A stretch of DNA of 34,050 nucleotides from Pseudomonadota bacterium (GTDB lineage: Bacteria > Pseudomonadota > Gammaproteobacteria > Pseudomonadales > Moraxellaceae), in assembly GCA_021804565.1 (NCBI GenBank), contig JAJZHK010000034.1, forward strand, positions 1-34,050, written 5' to 3'. Below the pieces are notes generated by a model. It ran no database searches, was not told the DNA's origin, and saw only the letters and a list, made by a program, of their open reading frames with translations. Shown in pieces: positions 24,522-34,050 of this stretch. Both the position numbers and the translations under genes were made by a program. Position 1 is the first letter of the stretch, and each line of letters starts with the position of its first letter.

Positions 24522-24560
24522 GGCACCATCGCTGCAACACTGCGTTGCAGCGATGGTGCC
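24522..24560. repeat. 17-bp perfect hairpin after pgpA
   Basis: The arm 24522-24538 (begins GGCACCATCG, ends CTGCAAC) pairs perfectly with 24544-24560 around a 5-base loop (ACTGC). It starts 2 bases after the pgpA stop and ends 57 bases before ribA. There is no T-run, so it is not a standard intrinsic terminator. It may block 3' exonucleases, terminate through pausing, or be a small dispersed repeat. Confidence 0.7.
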
Positions 24561-24616
24561 GGGCAAACGTCGGGACTCGTGTTAAGATCGTTCATTCCTT
24601 TCGGCTGGAGCTTTTC

Positions 24617-25234
24617 ATGCCTGTCAAATTCGTCGCTCGCAGTCATCTGCCGACACGTTACGGACTTTTTGAAATCCACGCTTTCGAGGACAGCCATACC
24701 GGCAAGGAGCATGTGGCCCTGGTCATGGGCTGTGTCGATGACGGCCAGCCGGTGCTCATGCGTGTCCATTCCGAGTGCCTGACCGGTGACGCTTTCGGTA
24801 GCCAGCGCTGCGACTGCGGCCCCCAGCTCGATCTGGCCATGCGCAAGATCGCCGAGGCCGGACGCGGTGTCATCCTCTATTTGCGCCAGGAAGGTCGTGG
24901 CATAGGCCTGGTCAACAAGGTACGCGCTTATGCTTTGCAGGATCAGGGCGCCGATACCGTCGAAGCCAATGAGCAGCTGGGTTTTGCACCGGATCTGCGC
25001 GAGTACTCGATGTGCGAGCGCATGTTGCGCACCCTCGGCATCGCCAGCGTCTGCCTGATGACCAACAATCCGCTCAAGGTCGATGCCTTGCGTGCCCATG
25101 GCTTGTTGGTCGCTGAACGTATACCCCTGCAGACCGGGGAGAACCCACACAATATGGCCTATCTGCGCACCAAACACGACAAGATGGGGCATATGCTCGA
25201 GGGGGTTTCAGATCACAGCAAGCCGAGCGACTGA
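24617..25234 (+). CDS. ribA: GTP cyclohydrolase II
   Basis: First step of riboflavin synthesis from GTP. It is 205 residues, a stand-alone enzyme. Zinc site: [20 protein letters not shown] with all three cysteines. Catalytic stretch: [21 protein letters not shown], then [10 protein letters not shown] and [16 protein letters not shown] lies 8 bases before ATG 24617. It supplies the activity missing from the RibBA C-terminus. The last 22 bases overlap the end of convergent dxs. Confidence 0.97.
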   Translation: MPVKFVARSHLPTRYGLFEIHAFEDSHTGKEHVALVMGCVDDGQPVLMRVHSECLTGDAFGSQRCDCGPQLDLAMRKIAEAGRGVILYLRQEGRGIGLVNKVRAYALQDQGADTVEANEQLGFAPDLREYSMCERMLRTLGIASVCLMTNNPLKVDALRAHGLLVAERIPLQTGENPHNMAYLRTKHDKMGHMLEGVSDHSKPSD

Positions 25235-27102
25235 AGCTTGGCCTGCACCTGTTTTTCGATACTGGCCGGGTCGAGTCCGGCATCGGCCAGCATCTGCGTC
25301 GGGGTACCATGCTCGATGAAGCGATCGGGGATGCCGAGCATGAGCAGGGGGGTCAGCCGGCCATGCGCCTGCAGACACTCGCTGATGGCACTGCCGGCGC
25401 CGCCGGCGATCTGATGTTCTTCGAGGGTGACGATGAGCTGATGCTGATCGGCCATCGCCAGCACCAGATCGACGTCGAGAGGACGCACGAAACGCATGTC
25501 GACGACGCTGGCCTGCAGGCGCTCGGCGAGAGCGCTGATGCTGTGCAGCAGCGGGCCAAAGACGAGAAAAGCCAGCGTCTGGCCTTGCCGGCAGAGACGG
25601 GCACGGCCTATCGGCAAGGTTTCCAGATGATCGGGCAAGGGCGCGCCACAACCGTTGCCTCGCGGGTAGCGCACAGCAGCCGGGCCGCGATAGGCAAAGG
25701 CGGTCGACAGCATGGTCCGGCACTCGGCTTCATCGGAAGGCGTCATGATCAGCACATTGGGTACGGTGCGCAAAAAAGCGATGTCAAAGACCCCGGAGTG
25801 GGTGGGGCCGTCTTCCCCCACCAGTCCGGCCCGGTCGATCCCGAAGGTGACGTCGAGATTTTGCAGGGCGATGTCGTGGATCAGCTGGTCATAGCCGCGC
25901 TGTAAAAAGGTCGAGTAGATGGCGACCACCGGCTTGTCGCCCTCGCAGGCCAGACCGGCCGCGAAGGTCAGGGCGTGCTGCTCGGCGATGGCGACATCGT
26001 GGTAGCGCTCCGGAAACTCACGTGCAAAACGCTGCATGCCCGAGCCTTCGCACATCGCCGGGGTGATGGCGACCAGGCGGCTGTCAGCCTGGGCCATGGC
26101 GCACAACCAGTCACCGAAGACCTTGGAAAACTTCTCGCCGGAACTGGCGGTTTTCTCGGCCGCTTTCGGCGCATCCATCTTGGTGATGGCGTGGTAGCCG
26201 ATCGGATCGGCCTCCGCGGGGGCGAAGCCCTTGCCTTTGGTGGTGTAGACATGCAAAAGCTGGGGCCCGGGGGCACTGCGCAGGTTGCTGATGGTCTCGA
26301 CCAGTTCGTCGAGATTGTGACCATCGATAGGGCCGACATAGTTGAAGCCTATGCTCTCAAAAAGAGCGCCCGGTGCCTGCAGCAGGTGCTTGACGCTCTC
26401 TTCGGTGCGGCGGGCAAAATCCAGGGTGCTGGGCATGGTCGAGAGGACGCGTTTGCCACCCTCGCGCAGGGCAATGTAGCTGCGACTGGCCCAGATGCGG
26501 GCCAGGTAGTTGGAAAGTCCACCGACATTATGCGAGATCGACATGTCATTGTCATTGAGGATGACCAGCATGTCGGCCCCGGCATGGGCGGCATGGCTCA
26601 AGCCCTCGAAAGCCAAACCGGCCGTCATCGCGCCGTCACCGATGATGGCGCAGACACGCCGCCGGCTGCCCTGGCGGCGCGCCGCCAGCGCCATCCCCAG
26701 GGCCGCCGAGATCGAGGTCGACGAATGACCGACACCGAAGGTGTCATAGATGGACTCGGCACGACTGGGAAAGGCGGCCAGGCCATGGCGCTGGCGTATG
26801 GTGGTCAGCGCCTCGCGGCGGCCGGTCAGGATCTTGTGTGGATAAGACTGGTGGCCGACATCCCAGACCAGACGGTCCTGCGGTGTCTCATAGCAGTAGT
26901 GCAAGGCGATGCTCAGCTCGACCACGCCCAGGCCGGCACCAAAATGACCGCCGGTCTGGCCGACCGACCACAAGAGGTAAGCGCGCAACTCTTCAGCCAG
27001 TTCCGGTAAAGCGGCGAGCGGCAGCTTGCGCAGCAGCGCAGGGTCTTGTATCTCGTCGAGCAGGGGCGTTTCCGGGCGCTCGCGGGGAATGGCGTCAAAC
27101 AT
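25213..27102 (-). CDS. dxs: 1-deoxy-D-xylulose-5-phosphate synthase
   Basis: Thiamine diphosphate enzyme that starts the MEP isoprenoid pathway from pyruvate and glyceraldehyde 3-phosphate. It is 629 residues. Motifs: [34 protein letters not shown], the ThDP motif [18 protein letters not shown]...LNDNDMSIS, the DGHN segment, [15 protein letters not shown] with the catalytic Glu, and [14 protein letters not shown]. It follows ispA, and a TATAAT-type promoter overlaps the ispA stop. Confidence 0.98.
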   Translation of the reverse strand: MFDAIPRERPETPLLDEIQDPALLRKLPLAALPELAEELRAYLLWSVGQTGGHFGAGLGVVELSIALHYCYETPQDRLVWDVGHQSYPHKILTGRREALTTIRQRHGLAAFPSRAESIYDTFGVGHSSTSISAALGMALAARRQGSRRRVCAIIGDGAMTAGLAFEGLSHAAHAGADMLVILNDNDMSISHNVGGLSNYLARIWASRSYIALREGGKRVLSTMPSTLDFARRTEESVKHLLQAPGALFESIGFNYVGPIDGHNLDELVETISNLRSAPGPQLLHVYTTKGKGFAPAEADPIGYHAITKMDAPKAAEKTASSGEKFSKVFGDWLCAMAQADSRLVAITPAMCEGSGMQRFAREFPERYHDVAIAEQHALTFAAGLACEGDKPVVAIYSTFLQRGYDQLIHDIALQNLDVTFGIDRAGLVGEDGPTHSGVFDIAFLRTVPNVLIMTPSDEAECRTMLSTAFAYRGPAAVRYPRGNGCGAPLPDHLETLPIGRARLCRQGQTLAFLVFGPLLHSISALAERLQASVVDMRFVRPLDVDLVLAMADQHQLIVTLEEHQIAGGAGSAISECLQAHGRLTPLLMLGIPDRFIEHGTPTQMLADAGLDPASIEKQVQAKLQSLGLL

Positions 27103-27130
27103 CCTGCTCTTTGGACCTCTTACACGATAA

Positions 27131-27153
27131 GTGCGCCATTATACCCGCAACTA
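27131..27153 (-). promoter_or_regulatory. Candidate dxs promoter with AGTTGCGG-TATAAT motif
   Basis: On the minus strand, TAGTTGCGGG is followed by TATAAT (27143-27138) and GGCGCAC. There is no good -35. The 23-base pattern matches the one before tex at 19 of 23 positions. It overlaps the ispA stop codon and lies about 35 bases before the dxs ATG. Confidence 0.45.
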
Positions 27154-28038
27154 GCGGTCGCGGGAGATCAGATAATCGGTGAGCTCGGTCAAATAGCGGG
27201 TGTCACCGGGCAGTTCTGCCAAGGCTGCGCGCGCTTCCTTGTGCAGCTGCGCACTCAGCTCGAGCGCGGCCTCCAGACCGATCAGCTGGGGGTAGGTGGC
27301 TTTGCCCAGACGCTGATCGGCGCCGACCGCTTTGCCGAGCACGTCGGTGTTGCCGATGATGTCTAGAATGTCGTCGTCGACTTGAAAGGCGAGGCCAAGT
27401 CTGTCGCCGAAATGCTCCAGGGCGGCCAAGGTGCTGCTGTCGGTCCACCCGGCGCTGAGTGCGCCGAGCAGCAGGCTGGCGCGTATCAAGGCTCCCGTCT
27501 TCAGCTTGTGGATGTTCTCGAGTTGCACCAGATCGATGATACTGCCTTCAGCCGCCAGATCCAGGGTTTGGCCTATCGCCATATCCCTTGCTGCATCCGC
27601 CAGGGTGCGCAGCATGTGCAGGCAGATCGGCGCGGGGGCCGGTGCCATGCTCAGGCTGGAAAAGGCCAACGCTTGCAAGGTGTCACCGGCGAGCAGGGCG
27701 AGGTCTTCGGAGTAACGCTTATGACAGGTGGGCAGGCCACGGCGCAGGTCATCATCATCCATGCACGGCAGATCGTCGTGCACCAGCGAGTAGCAATGCA
27801 CCAGTTCGACGGCGACGGCCGCCGCGTCAGCCATGGCCATGTTGCCGGCACCAGCCCGGCAGGTAGCGTAGAGCAAGGCCGGACGTATGCGTTTGCCGCC
27901 ATTGAGCACGCTATAGGCCATGGCCTCGCGCAGGCGCGGTGCGCTACGACCCTGTTCGCAGAGGAAGTCGCTCAGGCGCTCGTGAATATGCGACTGAACC
28001 TGTTTGAGGAAGAGCGAGCTCTCAGCGTTCACCGCCAT
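27151..28038 (-). CDS. ispA: Farnesyl diphosphate synthase (polyprenyl synthetase)
   Basis: Condenses C5 units to farnesyl diphosphate. It is 295 residues. [12 protein letters not shown] is followed by the first Asp-rich motif [15 protein letters not shown] and [22 protein letters not shown] and [17 protein letters not shown] come next, then the second Asp-rich motif [22 protein letters not shown] 28038 is chosen; a longer open frame continues into xseB but has no family similarity. It overlaps xseB by 17 bases. Confidence 0.97.
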   Translation of the reverse strand: MAVNAESSLFLKQVQSHIHERLSDFLCEQGRSAPRLREAMAYSVLNGGKRIRPALLYATCRAGAGNMAMADAAAVAVELVHCYSLVHDDLPCMDDDDLRRGLPTCHKRYSEDLALLAGDTLQALAFSSLSMAPAPAPICLHMLRTLADAARDMAIGQTLDLAAEGSIIDLVQLENIHKLKTGALIRASLLLGALSAGWTDSSTLAALEHFGDRLGLAFQVDDDILDIIGNTDVLGKAVGADQRLGKATYPQLIGLEAALELSAQLHKEARAALAELPGDTRYLTELTDYLISRDR

Positions 28039-28264
28039 CCCCTGTGGCCTGGAACTCGCCTTGCGGGCCGGCCAGCAGCACCTGGACGCGTTGTTCGGCA
28101 ACGTCGAGCAGGCTCTGGCACTGGCGACTGAGGGCGACCCCTTTTTCAAAGGCGAGCAGCGCTTCTTCGAGGGGGGCATCGCCACGTTCGAGCAGACGCA
28201 CGATGGCCTCCAGCTCTTGCAGCTGGTCTTCAAAGCTGGCGGCGGGTGTTTCGGGGGCTGACAA
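28022..28264 (-). CDS. xseB: Exodeoxyribonuclease VII small subunit
   Basis: Small helical partner of XseA. From TTG 28264 it is 80 residues, the normal size, with AGGAAG 7 bases upstream; TTG 28288 would add eight residues. Signature: [20 protein letters not shown], then [21 protein letters not shown]. It is first of the xseB-ispA-dxs cluster seen in many gammaproteobacteria. Confidence 0.93.
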   Translation of the reverse strand: MSAPETPAASFEDQLQELEAIVRLLERGDAPLEEALLAFEKGVALSRQCQSLLDVAEQRVQVLLAGPQGEFQATGDGGER

Positions 28265-28317
28265 GATGGCTCTTCCTGCGGACGGCAAACTCAGCGCCCT
28301 AGTCTAGCATGGCTGCC

Positions 28318-29244
28318 TCAGGGGCCAAAGAGCAGCTGTGCCTCAGCCTGACTCTCTTGCTCGGCCTGCTGCAGGCGGGTCGCGCTTTCAATCTTGCTGC
28401 AGTCGACCCCATAAAGACGGGCGACATCGATTTCACCCGAGGCGTTGGCGCTGGCATAGCGCCGGCACTGCTGCGCTGCGGACAGGTACTGGACATTTTT
28501 TTGATAGGCCAGCCAGTTTTTCTGCAGGGTCTGCGCCTGCGCCAGGCAGTCGGCGATCCCTGAGCAGACATGGATATGCAGCTGCAGCGTGTGATTTTTG
28601 CTGGTGCCCTGGCGCAGGAGGTCGAGATCACTGTCGCTGAGGTTGTAGATGAACTCCGGGTTGTCAGCCTCGACCCGGGTCGTCTGCAGCGGCGAACTGG
28701 GGCCGAAGCAGAGGCCTTCACGCATCGGTGCGACATAGAGGTGTTCGCTATCGGCCTGGCTGCTGCCGAGTTCCGGGCCGAGGACATCATGCACGTTCAG
28801 GGCGACGTCAGCGACCTGGACATAACGGCCAGTCTGGCCCATGAAAGCCAGAGGGCAGCGGTTGTCATCAAAACCGTCGTCACGGACCTGTGGCAGCACC
28901 TTGGCCCAGCGCCGCTCCCAGCGGGCATCGAGGCGGTCGAGCAAGACCTGACGTTGGCGCAGACGGGCCTGCGCCAATCGGTAGGGGCTGCGCGCCGGGT
29001 CACCGACCACCGCTGCAAAGCCTTCCTGGATGGCGTAGGTGGTTTGTGCCTGGGCATAGCCCCGCTGCTGGCAGTGCAGGTCGGCGGCGGCGGTGTTGTG
29101 GATGGCGGCGTCGCACTCGCCGGCCTTGCTTTGGGTCACCAGGCAGGCGCGCTGCAGTTGCGCGGTATGCTTGAGCTCATCCAGACAGCCGGCCTCGGCG
29201 TAGGCCAGGCTGCTGAGCAGCAGCAGGATCAATAGACGACGCAT
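28318..29244 (-). CDS. Unknown exported, Cys-rich protein
   Basis: A 308-residue protein with a classical signal peptide (MRRLLILLLLSSLAYAEA, cleavage probably near residue 18), so periplasmic or secreted. The mature part has about nine cysteines, including QRACLVTQSKAGECDAAI, DNRCPLAF, GLCFGP, HVCSGIADCLAQAQ, QQCRRY and DCSK, which suggests several disulfides. I do not recognise a family; spaced Cys and Tyr residues vaguely recall lysozyme-inhibitor-type LprI proteins. It lies between mtgA and xseB on the same strand, 53 bases from xseB. Confidence 0.75.
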   Translation of the reverse strand: MRRLLILLLLSSLAYAEAGCLDELKHTAQLQRACLVTQSKAGECDAAIHNTAAADLHCQQRGYAQAQTTYAIQEGFAAVVGDPARSPYRLAQARLRQRQVLLDRLDARWERRWAKVLPQVRDDGFDDNRCPLAFMGQTGRYVQVADVALNVHDVLGPELGSSQADSEHLYVAPMREGLCFGPSSPLQTTRVEADNPEFIYNLSDSDLDLLRQGTSKNHTLQLHIHVCSGIADCLAQAQTLQKNWLAYQKNVQYLSAAQQCRRYASANASGEIDVARLYGVDCSKIESATRLQQAEQESQAEAQLLFGP

Positions 29245-29313
29245 GGGACTCCCTCCCCCGGAACGATAGCACCAGCATAGCAGATGCCAGAGGCTGAGGA
29301 AGCGCGGCCAGCT

Positions 29314-30003
29314 TCAGGGGATGGTGACGAGAGGCAGGCGTCGCGCGATGATGGCGGCCTTGTGGCGGAGATGACGGGAGCCGGGATGGTCATCGGCGCC
29401 GCGCGGGTCGGGAATGGCTGCCGCCAGCCAGCAGGCCTGGGCGGTGCTGAGATGGGCGGCGTGCACATGGAAGTAGTGCTCGGCCGCGGCGTCGGCGCCG
29501 TACACGCCATCTCCCCACTCGATGACGTTGAGGTAGATTTCAAAGATGCGCCGCTTATCCAGCCCCTGCTCGAGCATCAGGGTGATCAGGGTTTCTTCAG
29601 CCTTGCGCCAAGGGGTACGTTGTCCGGAGAGAAAGAGGTTTTTGGCCAGTTGCTGGGAGATGGTCGAGCCGCCGGCGACGATGCGGTGCTGTCTGAGGTC
29701 TTTGTTCCAGGCCTGCTCGATGCCCTGCCAGTCAAAGCCCTGGTGGCGCAAAAAGCGCGCATCTTCGGCGGCGATGACCGCCGCTTTGAGCGGTCGGGCG
29801 ATCTGGCTGTAAGGCACCCAGTGGTGCTCGAGACGGGCCTCTGGGTCATCGCTGCGCAGACGCGCCAAGCCTTGGCGCATGAAAGCGCTGCTGTCCGGAT
29901 TGTGCTGGCGCCACCACAGCACATGCCCGAACAGCCAGGCTTGATAGGCGAGGAACAGGCCCAGCGCGCTCAGCAGCAGGCGGCGCAGCAGACGCGGCTT
30001 CAT
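29314..30003 (-). CDS. mtgA: Monofunctional peptidoglycan glycosyltransferase
   Basis: Polymerises lipid II glycan strands at the membrane. It is 229 residues: one N-terminal transmembrane segment (about 9-30), then a GT51 domain with catalytic Glu80 in [16 protein letters not shown]. Further motifs are [29 protein letters not shown] and [19 protein letters not shown]. There is no transpeptidase domain. Its ATG overlaps the tex stop by 4 bases, so it is probably coupled to tex. Confidence 0.96.
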   Translation of the reverse strand: MKPRLLRRLLLSALGLFLAYQAWLFGHVLWWRQHNPDSSAFMRQGLARLRSDDPEARLEHHWVPYSQIARPLKAAVIAAEDARFLRHQGFDWQGIEQAWNKDLRQHRIVAGGSTISQQLAKNLFLSGQRTPWRKAEETLITLMLEQGLDKRRIFEIYLNVIEWGDGVYGADAAAEHYFHVHAAHLSTAQACWLAAAIPDPRGADDHPGSRHLRHKAAIIARRLPLVTIP

Positions 30004-32312
30004 TGGCCGATGCCGGCCTTACGCAGCAGATCACCCAAGGTGGCGGCTTGCTGGGGCGCCGCAGCGTTGCTGCGTGTTGCTTGGGCCGGCCGTCGAACCT
30101 GCGCCTGTCGTGGCTTCGCCGCGGTGTCCGGGGCGGCGGCTGGCGCTGCACGCTCAGCGCGCATCGACAGGCCGATACGTGCCCGTTGCACATCGACTTC
30201 GAGCACGCGTACCTTGACGATGTCCCCGGCCTTGACCACCTCATGGGCGTCGCGGATATAGCGATCGGACAAGGCCGAAATATGCACGAGGCCGTCCTGG
30301 TGCACGCCGATGTCGACAAAAGCACCGAAGGCGGTGACATTGGTGACCACGCCTTCCAGCTGCATGCCGACACTGAGCTTGTCGATGCTGTCGATGCCTT
30401 CGATAAAGGTCGGCGCGCGGAAGTCGGGACGGGGGTCGCGTCCAGGTTTTTCCAGTTCGGCCAGGATGTCGACGACGGTGGGCAGACCGAAGCGCTCGTC
30501 GGTATAGTCGGTGGCCTGGAGACTGCGCAAGAAAGCACTGTCGCCGATGATGCTGGTCAATTCGCGCTGGCTTTTCTGCAGCAGCCGGGTGACGACGGGA
30601 TAGCTCTCGGGGTGGACGGCCGAGGCGTCGAGGGGGTCGTCGCCGCCATGGATACGCAAAAAGCCGGCGGCCTGCTCAAACGTGCGTTCGCCCAGACGGG
30701 GAATCTGTTTGAGCTGCTGGCGCGTGCGAAAAGGTCCGTTGTGATCGCGATAGTCGACGATATTGCCGGCGATGATGCCATTGAGGCCGGCGATACGGCT
30801 GAGCAGGGCGGCCGAGGCGGTGTTGACGTCGACGCCGACGGCATTGACGCAGTCCTCGACGACGCTGTCGAGGGAGCGGGCCAGACGGCTCTGGTTGACG
30901 TCGTGCTGGTACTGGCCGACACCGATCGATTTCGGATCGATCTTGACCAGCTCGGCGAGGGGATCTTGCAGTCGACGGGCGATACTGACCGCTCCCCGGT
31001 AGGAGACGTCGAGCGCAGGGAACTCTTTGGCGGCAAGTTCCGAGGCCGAGTAGACCGAAGCGCCGGCTTCACTGACGACGATACGGTTGAGGCCAAGCTC
31101 AGGGTGCAGACGTATCAGCTCAGCGGCGAGTTTGTCGGTTTCGCGTGAGGCCGTGCCATTGCCGATGGCGATCAGCTGGACCTGGTGGCGGGCACAGAGG
31201 GCGGCGAGGGTGTGCAGGGCGCCTTGCCAGTCGCGTTTCGGTTCATGCGGGAAGATGACCCCGTGCTCAAGCAGCTTGCCGGTGGCATCGACGACCGCCA
31301 GCTTGACCCCGGTGCGCAGACCCGGATCCAGTCCCAGGGTGGGTCGCATGCCTGCCGGGGCAGCCATCAGCAAATCCTTGAGGTTGCGCGCAAAGACCTG
31401 GATGGCGTCGAGCTCGGCACGCGCCTTGAGCTCGCTCAGCGCTTCACTTTCCATATGCGCTTGCAGCTTGATCTTCCAGGTCCAACGGACAACTTCGGCC
31501 AGCCAAGCGTCGTTGGCGCCTCCGCGCGGTTCGATACCGGCGTGACGGGCGATCAGCACTTCCCCAGGGTGGCGTTCGGCGGTCTCGGCCATGGGCAGGT
31601 CGACACTCAGGCTGAGGATGCCTTCATTGCGGCCCCGGAAAAGAGCCAGGGCACGGTGCGACGGCAGATCGGCAAGTTTCTCGTCGTGCTGGAAGTAGTC
31701 ACGAAATTTCTGGCCGCTGCTTTCCTTGCCTTCGATCAGGCGGGAGCGGATGATGCCTTCGTTGTGCACCCGCTGGCGCAGCTCGCTCAGCAAGTCGGCG
31801 AGTTCGGCGTAGCGCTCCATGAGGATGTGCCGGGCGCCCTCCAGCACCGTCTTGACCTCGCCATAACCGAGCTCGCCACGGATGAAGGGCAAAGCCGCCT
31901 CCTCGGGCACGAGGTCGGCTTGCGCCAGGATGAGGTCGGCCAGGGGCTCGAGTCCGGCTTCGCGGGCCAGCTGGCCTTTGGTGACGCGACGTGGCTTGTA
32001 GGGCAGGTAGAGGTCTTCCAGGCGGGCCTTGTTGTCGGCGGCCGCGATCCTGGCGGCGAGATCCTCGCTCAGCTTGCCTTGCTCACGGATGCTTTTGAGG
32101 ATGGTGCTGCGGCGTTCTTCCAGTTCGCGCAGATAGCCCAGACGTTCTGCGAGGGTGCGCAGTTGCGTATCATCGAGCCCGCCGGTAACCTCTTTGCGGT
32201 AACGGGCGATGAAAGGTACGGTGGCGCCACTGTCGAGCAAGCCTATGGCGGCTTCGACCTGTTGCGGACGGGCGGAAAGTTCCGCGGCGATACGGTCTGT
32301 GATGGTTTGCAT
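30000..32312 (-). CDS. tex: Tex family RNA-binding transcription accessory protein
   Basis: A 770-residue protein with the full Tex layout. The N-terminal helical region is [19 protein letters not shown]...[13 protein letters not shown]. The YqgF-like domain is [16 protein letters not shown]...[15 protein letters not shown]. The helix-hairpin-helix region is [20 protein letters not shown]...[18 protein letters not shown]. The S1 domain, near residues 649-717, is [20 protein letters not shown]. It ends in an Ala/Pro/Arg tail. Tex binds nucleic acid and affects transcription and virulence genes in several bacteria; its exact reaction is unclear. It is divergent from ompR, as in pseudomonads. 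Confidence 0.97.
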   Translation of the reverse strand: MQTITDRIAAELSARPQQVEAAIGLLDSGATVPFIARYRKEVTGGLDDTQLRTLAERLGYLRELEERRSTILKSIREQGKLSEDLAARIAAADNKARLEDLYLPYKPRRVTKGQLAREAGLEPLADLILAQADLVPEEAALPFIRGELGYGEVKTVLEGARHILMERYAELADLLSELRQRVHNEGIIRSRLIEGKESSGQKFRDYFQHDEKLADLPSHRALALFRGRNEGILSLSVDLPMAETAERHPGEVLIARHAGIEPRGGANDAWLAEVVRWTWKIKLQAHMESEALSELKARAELDAIQVFARNLKDLLMAAPAGMRPTLGLDPGLRTGVKLAVVDATGKLLEHGVIFPHEPKRDWQGALHTLAALCARHQVQLIAIGNGTASRETDKLAAELIRLHPELGLNRIVVSEAGASVYSASELAAKEFPALDVSYRGAVSIARRLQDPLAELVKIDPKSIGVGQYQHDVNQSRLARSLDSVVEDCVNAVGVDVNTASAALLSRIAGLNGIIAGNIVDYRDHNGPFRTRQQLKQIPRLGERTFEQAAGFLRIHGGDDPLDASAVHPESYPVVTRLLQKSQRELTSIIGDSAFLRSLQATDYTDERFGLPTVVDILAELEKPGRDPRPDFRAPTFIEGIDSIDKLSVGMQLEGVVTNVTAFGAFVDIGVHQDGLVHISALSDRYIRDAHEVVKAGDIVKVRVLEVDVQRARIGLSMRAERAAPAAAPDTAAKPRQAQVRRPAQATRSNAAAPQQAATLGDLLRKAGIGQ

Positions 32313-32335
32313 GCGTCATCCCGGCATGGGCTTGG

Positions 32336-32358
32336 GTGGGCGATTATAGCCGCAACTG
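32336..32358 (-). promoter_or_regulatory. Candidate tex promoter with AGTTGCGG-TATAAT motif
   Basis: On the minus strand, CAGTTGCGGC is followed by TATAAT (32348-32343) and CGCCCAC. Transcription would start close to the tex ATG at 32312. The 23-base pattern matches the one before dxs at 19 positions. Confidence 0.5.
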
Positions 32359-32395
32359 CCAGCGTGATGGACAGTGCCGGCGATGGGAGGGTGAT

Positions 32396-33115
32396 ATGGA
32401 TGAGACGCTGCAGAAGGTGCTGGTGGTCGATGACGATTCGCGCTTGCGTCATTTATTGCAGCGTTACCTCGAAGATCAAGGCTTTCAGGTGCGTGCCGTT
32501 GCCGACGCCGTGCAGATGGAGCGCGCCATGGCGCGTGAGCTGTTCGTGCTGCTGGTGCTCGATCTGATGCTGCCGGGTGAGGACGGCATGTCGATTTGCC
32601 GGCGCCTGCGCGAACAGGGCAATAATATCCCCATCATCATGCTCACCGCCCGCGGTGGCGATTCCGACCGTATCGGCGGTCTTGAGGCCGGCGCCGATGA
32701 CTACCTGGCCAAGCCCTTCAATCCCCAGGAGCTGCTGGCGCGCATCAAAGCCGTTCTGCGCCGGCAGTCGCGTGAGCTGCCAGGGGCGCCGAGTCCGGGC
32801 GGTGAGCAGGTGTCCTTCGGGCCCTTCATCCTCGATCTGGCCACCCGCAAGCTGAGCCGGGACGGCGAGGACCTGCCCTTGACCACCGGCGAGTTTGCGG
32901 TGCTCAAGGCCCTGGTTCAGCATCCGCATGAGCCTTTGTCGCGCGACAAGCTGATGAATCTGGCGCGCGGCCGTGAATGGGGGGCCATGGAGCGCTCCAT
33001 CGACGTTCAGGTCTCACGTCTGCGCCGCCTGATCGAAGAAAATCCTGCCAAGGCGCGCTATATCCAGACGGTCTGGGGTATAGGTTATGTCTTCGTGCCG
33101 GATGCCGAGGCATGA
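32396..33115 (+). CDS. ompR: OmpR-family response regulator
   Basis: A 239-residue regulator. The receiver domain has the acidic pocket VVDDDSR (11-17), phospho-acceptor Asp56 in LVLDLMLPGEDG and the Lys of DDYLAKPFNPQEL. The winged-helix domain contains LTTGEFAVLKALVQHPHEPLSRDKL, AMERSIDVQVSRLRRLIE and YIQTVWGIGYVF. ATG 32396 has GGGAGG 5 bases upstream. It overlaps the kinase gene by 4 bases (ATGA). Linkage with EnvZ and Tex supports OmpR (AmgR in Pseudomonas). Confidence 0.96.
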   Translation: MDETLQKVLVVDDDSRLRHLLQRYLEDQGFQVRAVADAVQMERAMARELFVLLVLDLMLPGEDGMSICRRLREQGNNIPIIMLTARGGDSDRIGGLEAGADDYLAKPFNPQELLARIKAVLRRQSRELPGAPSPGGEQVSFGPFILDLATRKLSRDGEDLPLTTGEFAVLKALVQHPHEPLSRDKLMNLARGREWGAMERSIDVQVSRLRRLIEENPAKARYIQTVWGIGYVFVPDAEA

Positions 33116-34050
33116 GCGGACGCGGATTTTGGACCAGCCTGAAGCCGCGTTCGACCCTTTGGCGAACCACCCTGGTGCTGGCCATCGTGGTCTTGAGCAG
33201 CCAGTTCCTGTCGCTGGCTTTTTTTGCGCTCAATCTCTATTCGCCGGAGGTGCAGCAGCACGCCAGGCTCTCCGGCGCCGTCCTGCAGCTGTTGCGACAA
33301 AGCGAGCAGGGCTTGGCGCAAAATCCCGATAATATCCGCGCCGAGCGCTGGATCACCCACTATTTCGGCATCAGCGTGGTACGCGATCCGCGCCTGTTTC
33401 CGAAGGTGATGGTCAAGCCCCTGGCCGACGTTTTTACCAACTACTATGCCCAGCAGCTGGCCGAGCAGCTGCATGAACCGGTGCGGGTCTTCTTCGTGTT
33501 CAAGCCGGTTCCCGTGCTGTGGATCTATATGCCTTCGCTCAAGGACGTCTGGGTGCGTGAGCCCTTGCCTTATTTCGCCCACTACAACCCCTTCGTCATC
33601 ATCGCCTGGGGCATCGGTGTCCCCCTGCTGACCCTCGTCGCCATCGTCGTCCTCGTGCGCCAGCTCAATCGTCCTCTCAAGCGTCTGGAGCAGGCCGCTT
33701 TGCGTGTAGCGCGCGGTCTCTACGGCACCCAGCTCGATATCGAGCACGGGCCGAGTGAAATCCGCGCCGTCAACGGCGCCTTCAACCGTATGACGCGCCA
33801 GCTCGTGCAGGCCGACAAGGACAGGGCTTTCATGCTGGCGGGCATATCGCACGACCTGCGCACCCCCTTGACGCGCATGCGCCTGAGCGCCGAGATGATG
33901 CAGGACAAGGAGATCGCCGAAGGTTTGATCCTCGATATTCGTGATATGGATGAAATTCTCAACCAATTTGTCGCCTACACCCGTGATGGTGCCGGCGAGG
34001 TGGCAGAACGTGTCGACCTGGTGCAGCTGGTGCAGGAAGTGGTCGCCCAG
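33112..34050 (+). CDS. envZ: EnvZ-like sensor histidine kinase (cut by window end)
   Basis: The first 313 residues are visible. A transmembrane segment spans about 19-41, followed by a periplasmic domain (42-160) and a second membrane segment (161-182). Next come a HAMP domain (183-235: NRPLKRLEQAALRVARGL...NGAFNRMTRQL) and the H-box with His247 in AGISHDLRTPLTRMRLSAEMM, which matches EnvZ closely. The ATP-binding domain is outside the window. It presumably phosphorylates the OmpR protein encoded just upstream. Confidence 0.95.
   Translation, partial: MSGRGFWTSLKPRSTLWRTTLVLAIVVLSSQFLSLAFFALNLYSPEVQQHARLSGAVLQLLRQSEQGLAQNPDNIRAERWITHYFGISVVRDPRLFPKVMVKPLADVFTNYYAQQLAEQLHEPVRVFFVFKPVPVLWIYMPSLKDVWVREPLPYFAHYNPFVIIAWGIGVPLLTLVAIVVLVRQLNRPLKRLEQAALRVARGLYGTQLDIEHGPSEIRAVNGAFNRMTRQLVQADKDRAFMLAGISHDLRTPLTRMRLSAEMMQDKEIAEGLILDIRDMDEILNQFVAYTRDGAGEVAERVDLVQLVQEVVAQ

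Noticed and set aside
24522..24560. Calling the 17-bp hairpin an intrinsic terminator
   Set aside because: No T-run follows on either strand, so it is recorded as an inverted repeat instead.
28039..28233. N-terminal extension of ispA
   Set aside because: This open frame is the out-of-frame reading of xseB.

Overview
The flanking DNA is GC-rich, densely packed and typical of a gammaproteobacterium. The evidence is gene order: ppx divergent from trxA-rho; nrdR-ribD-ribE-ribBA-ribH-nusB-thiL-pgpA; xseB-ispA-dxs; and tex next to ompR-envZ, all arrangements familiar from Pseudomonas-like genomes. I cannot name the genus. Most genes here are housekeeping. Many neighbours overlap by 4 to 20 bases, which suggests translational coupling.

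Layout. 1-9599: the 5' end of leuS (minus), an ElyC/YdcF-like envelope protein, dapB, an SMP-30-like beta-propeller protein, two tandem membrane diguanylate cyclases (minus), ppx (minus), trxA, rho and msrA (minus). 9538-17390: an AT-rich insert of about 7.9 kb. 17586-25234: glyA, nrdR and the riboflavin/nusB/thiL/pgpA block, then a separate ribA. 25213-32312 (minus): tex-mtgA, an unknown exported protein, and xseB-ispA-dxs. 32396-34050: ompR and the first part of envZ, cut by the window end.

The most interesting part is the insert, which reads as an integrative mobilisable element. It carries a tyrosine recombinase, an H-NS-like protein, a small unknown protein, an Eco29kI-type restriction-modification pair, a 0.9 kb stretch without a credible gene that may encode a structured RNA, a lone type IV pilin, a small ribbon-helix-helix protein, a candidate oriT, a MobC-like protein and a ColE1/MbeA-like relaxase. 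It has no conjugation machinery of its own, so transfer would need a helper. Its attachment core is an 11-bp sequence inside the codons for the catalytic Gly-Cys-Phe-Trp motif of methionine sulfoxide reductase A. The original msrA start survives as a 20-codon fragment at the right junction (17355-17417). At the left junction the element supplies a new start and first ~20 codons that restore a complete msrA (9039-9599). The element therefore appears to enter an active-site motif without destroying the gene, while replacing its 5' end and upstream control region.

Other points: a two-uORF, two-hairpin leader before rho that ends in an ATGA overlap with the rho start; a 17-bp perfect hairpin between pgpA and ribA; matching TATAAT-type promoter motifs before dxs and tex; and a diguanylate cyclase whose C-terminal tail is read from the opposite strand of its neighbour. 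All functional statements rest on motif recognition by eye; no database search was run.
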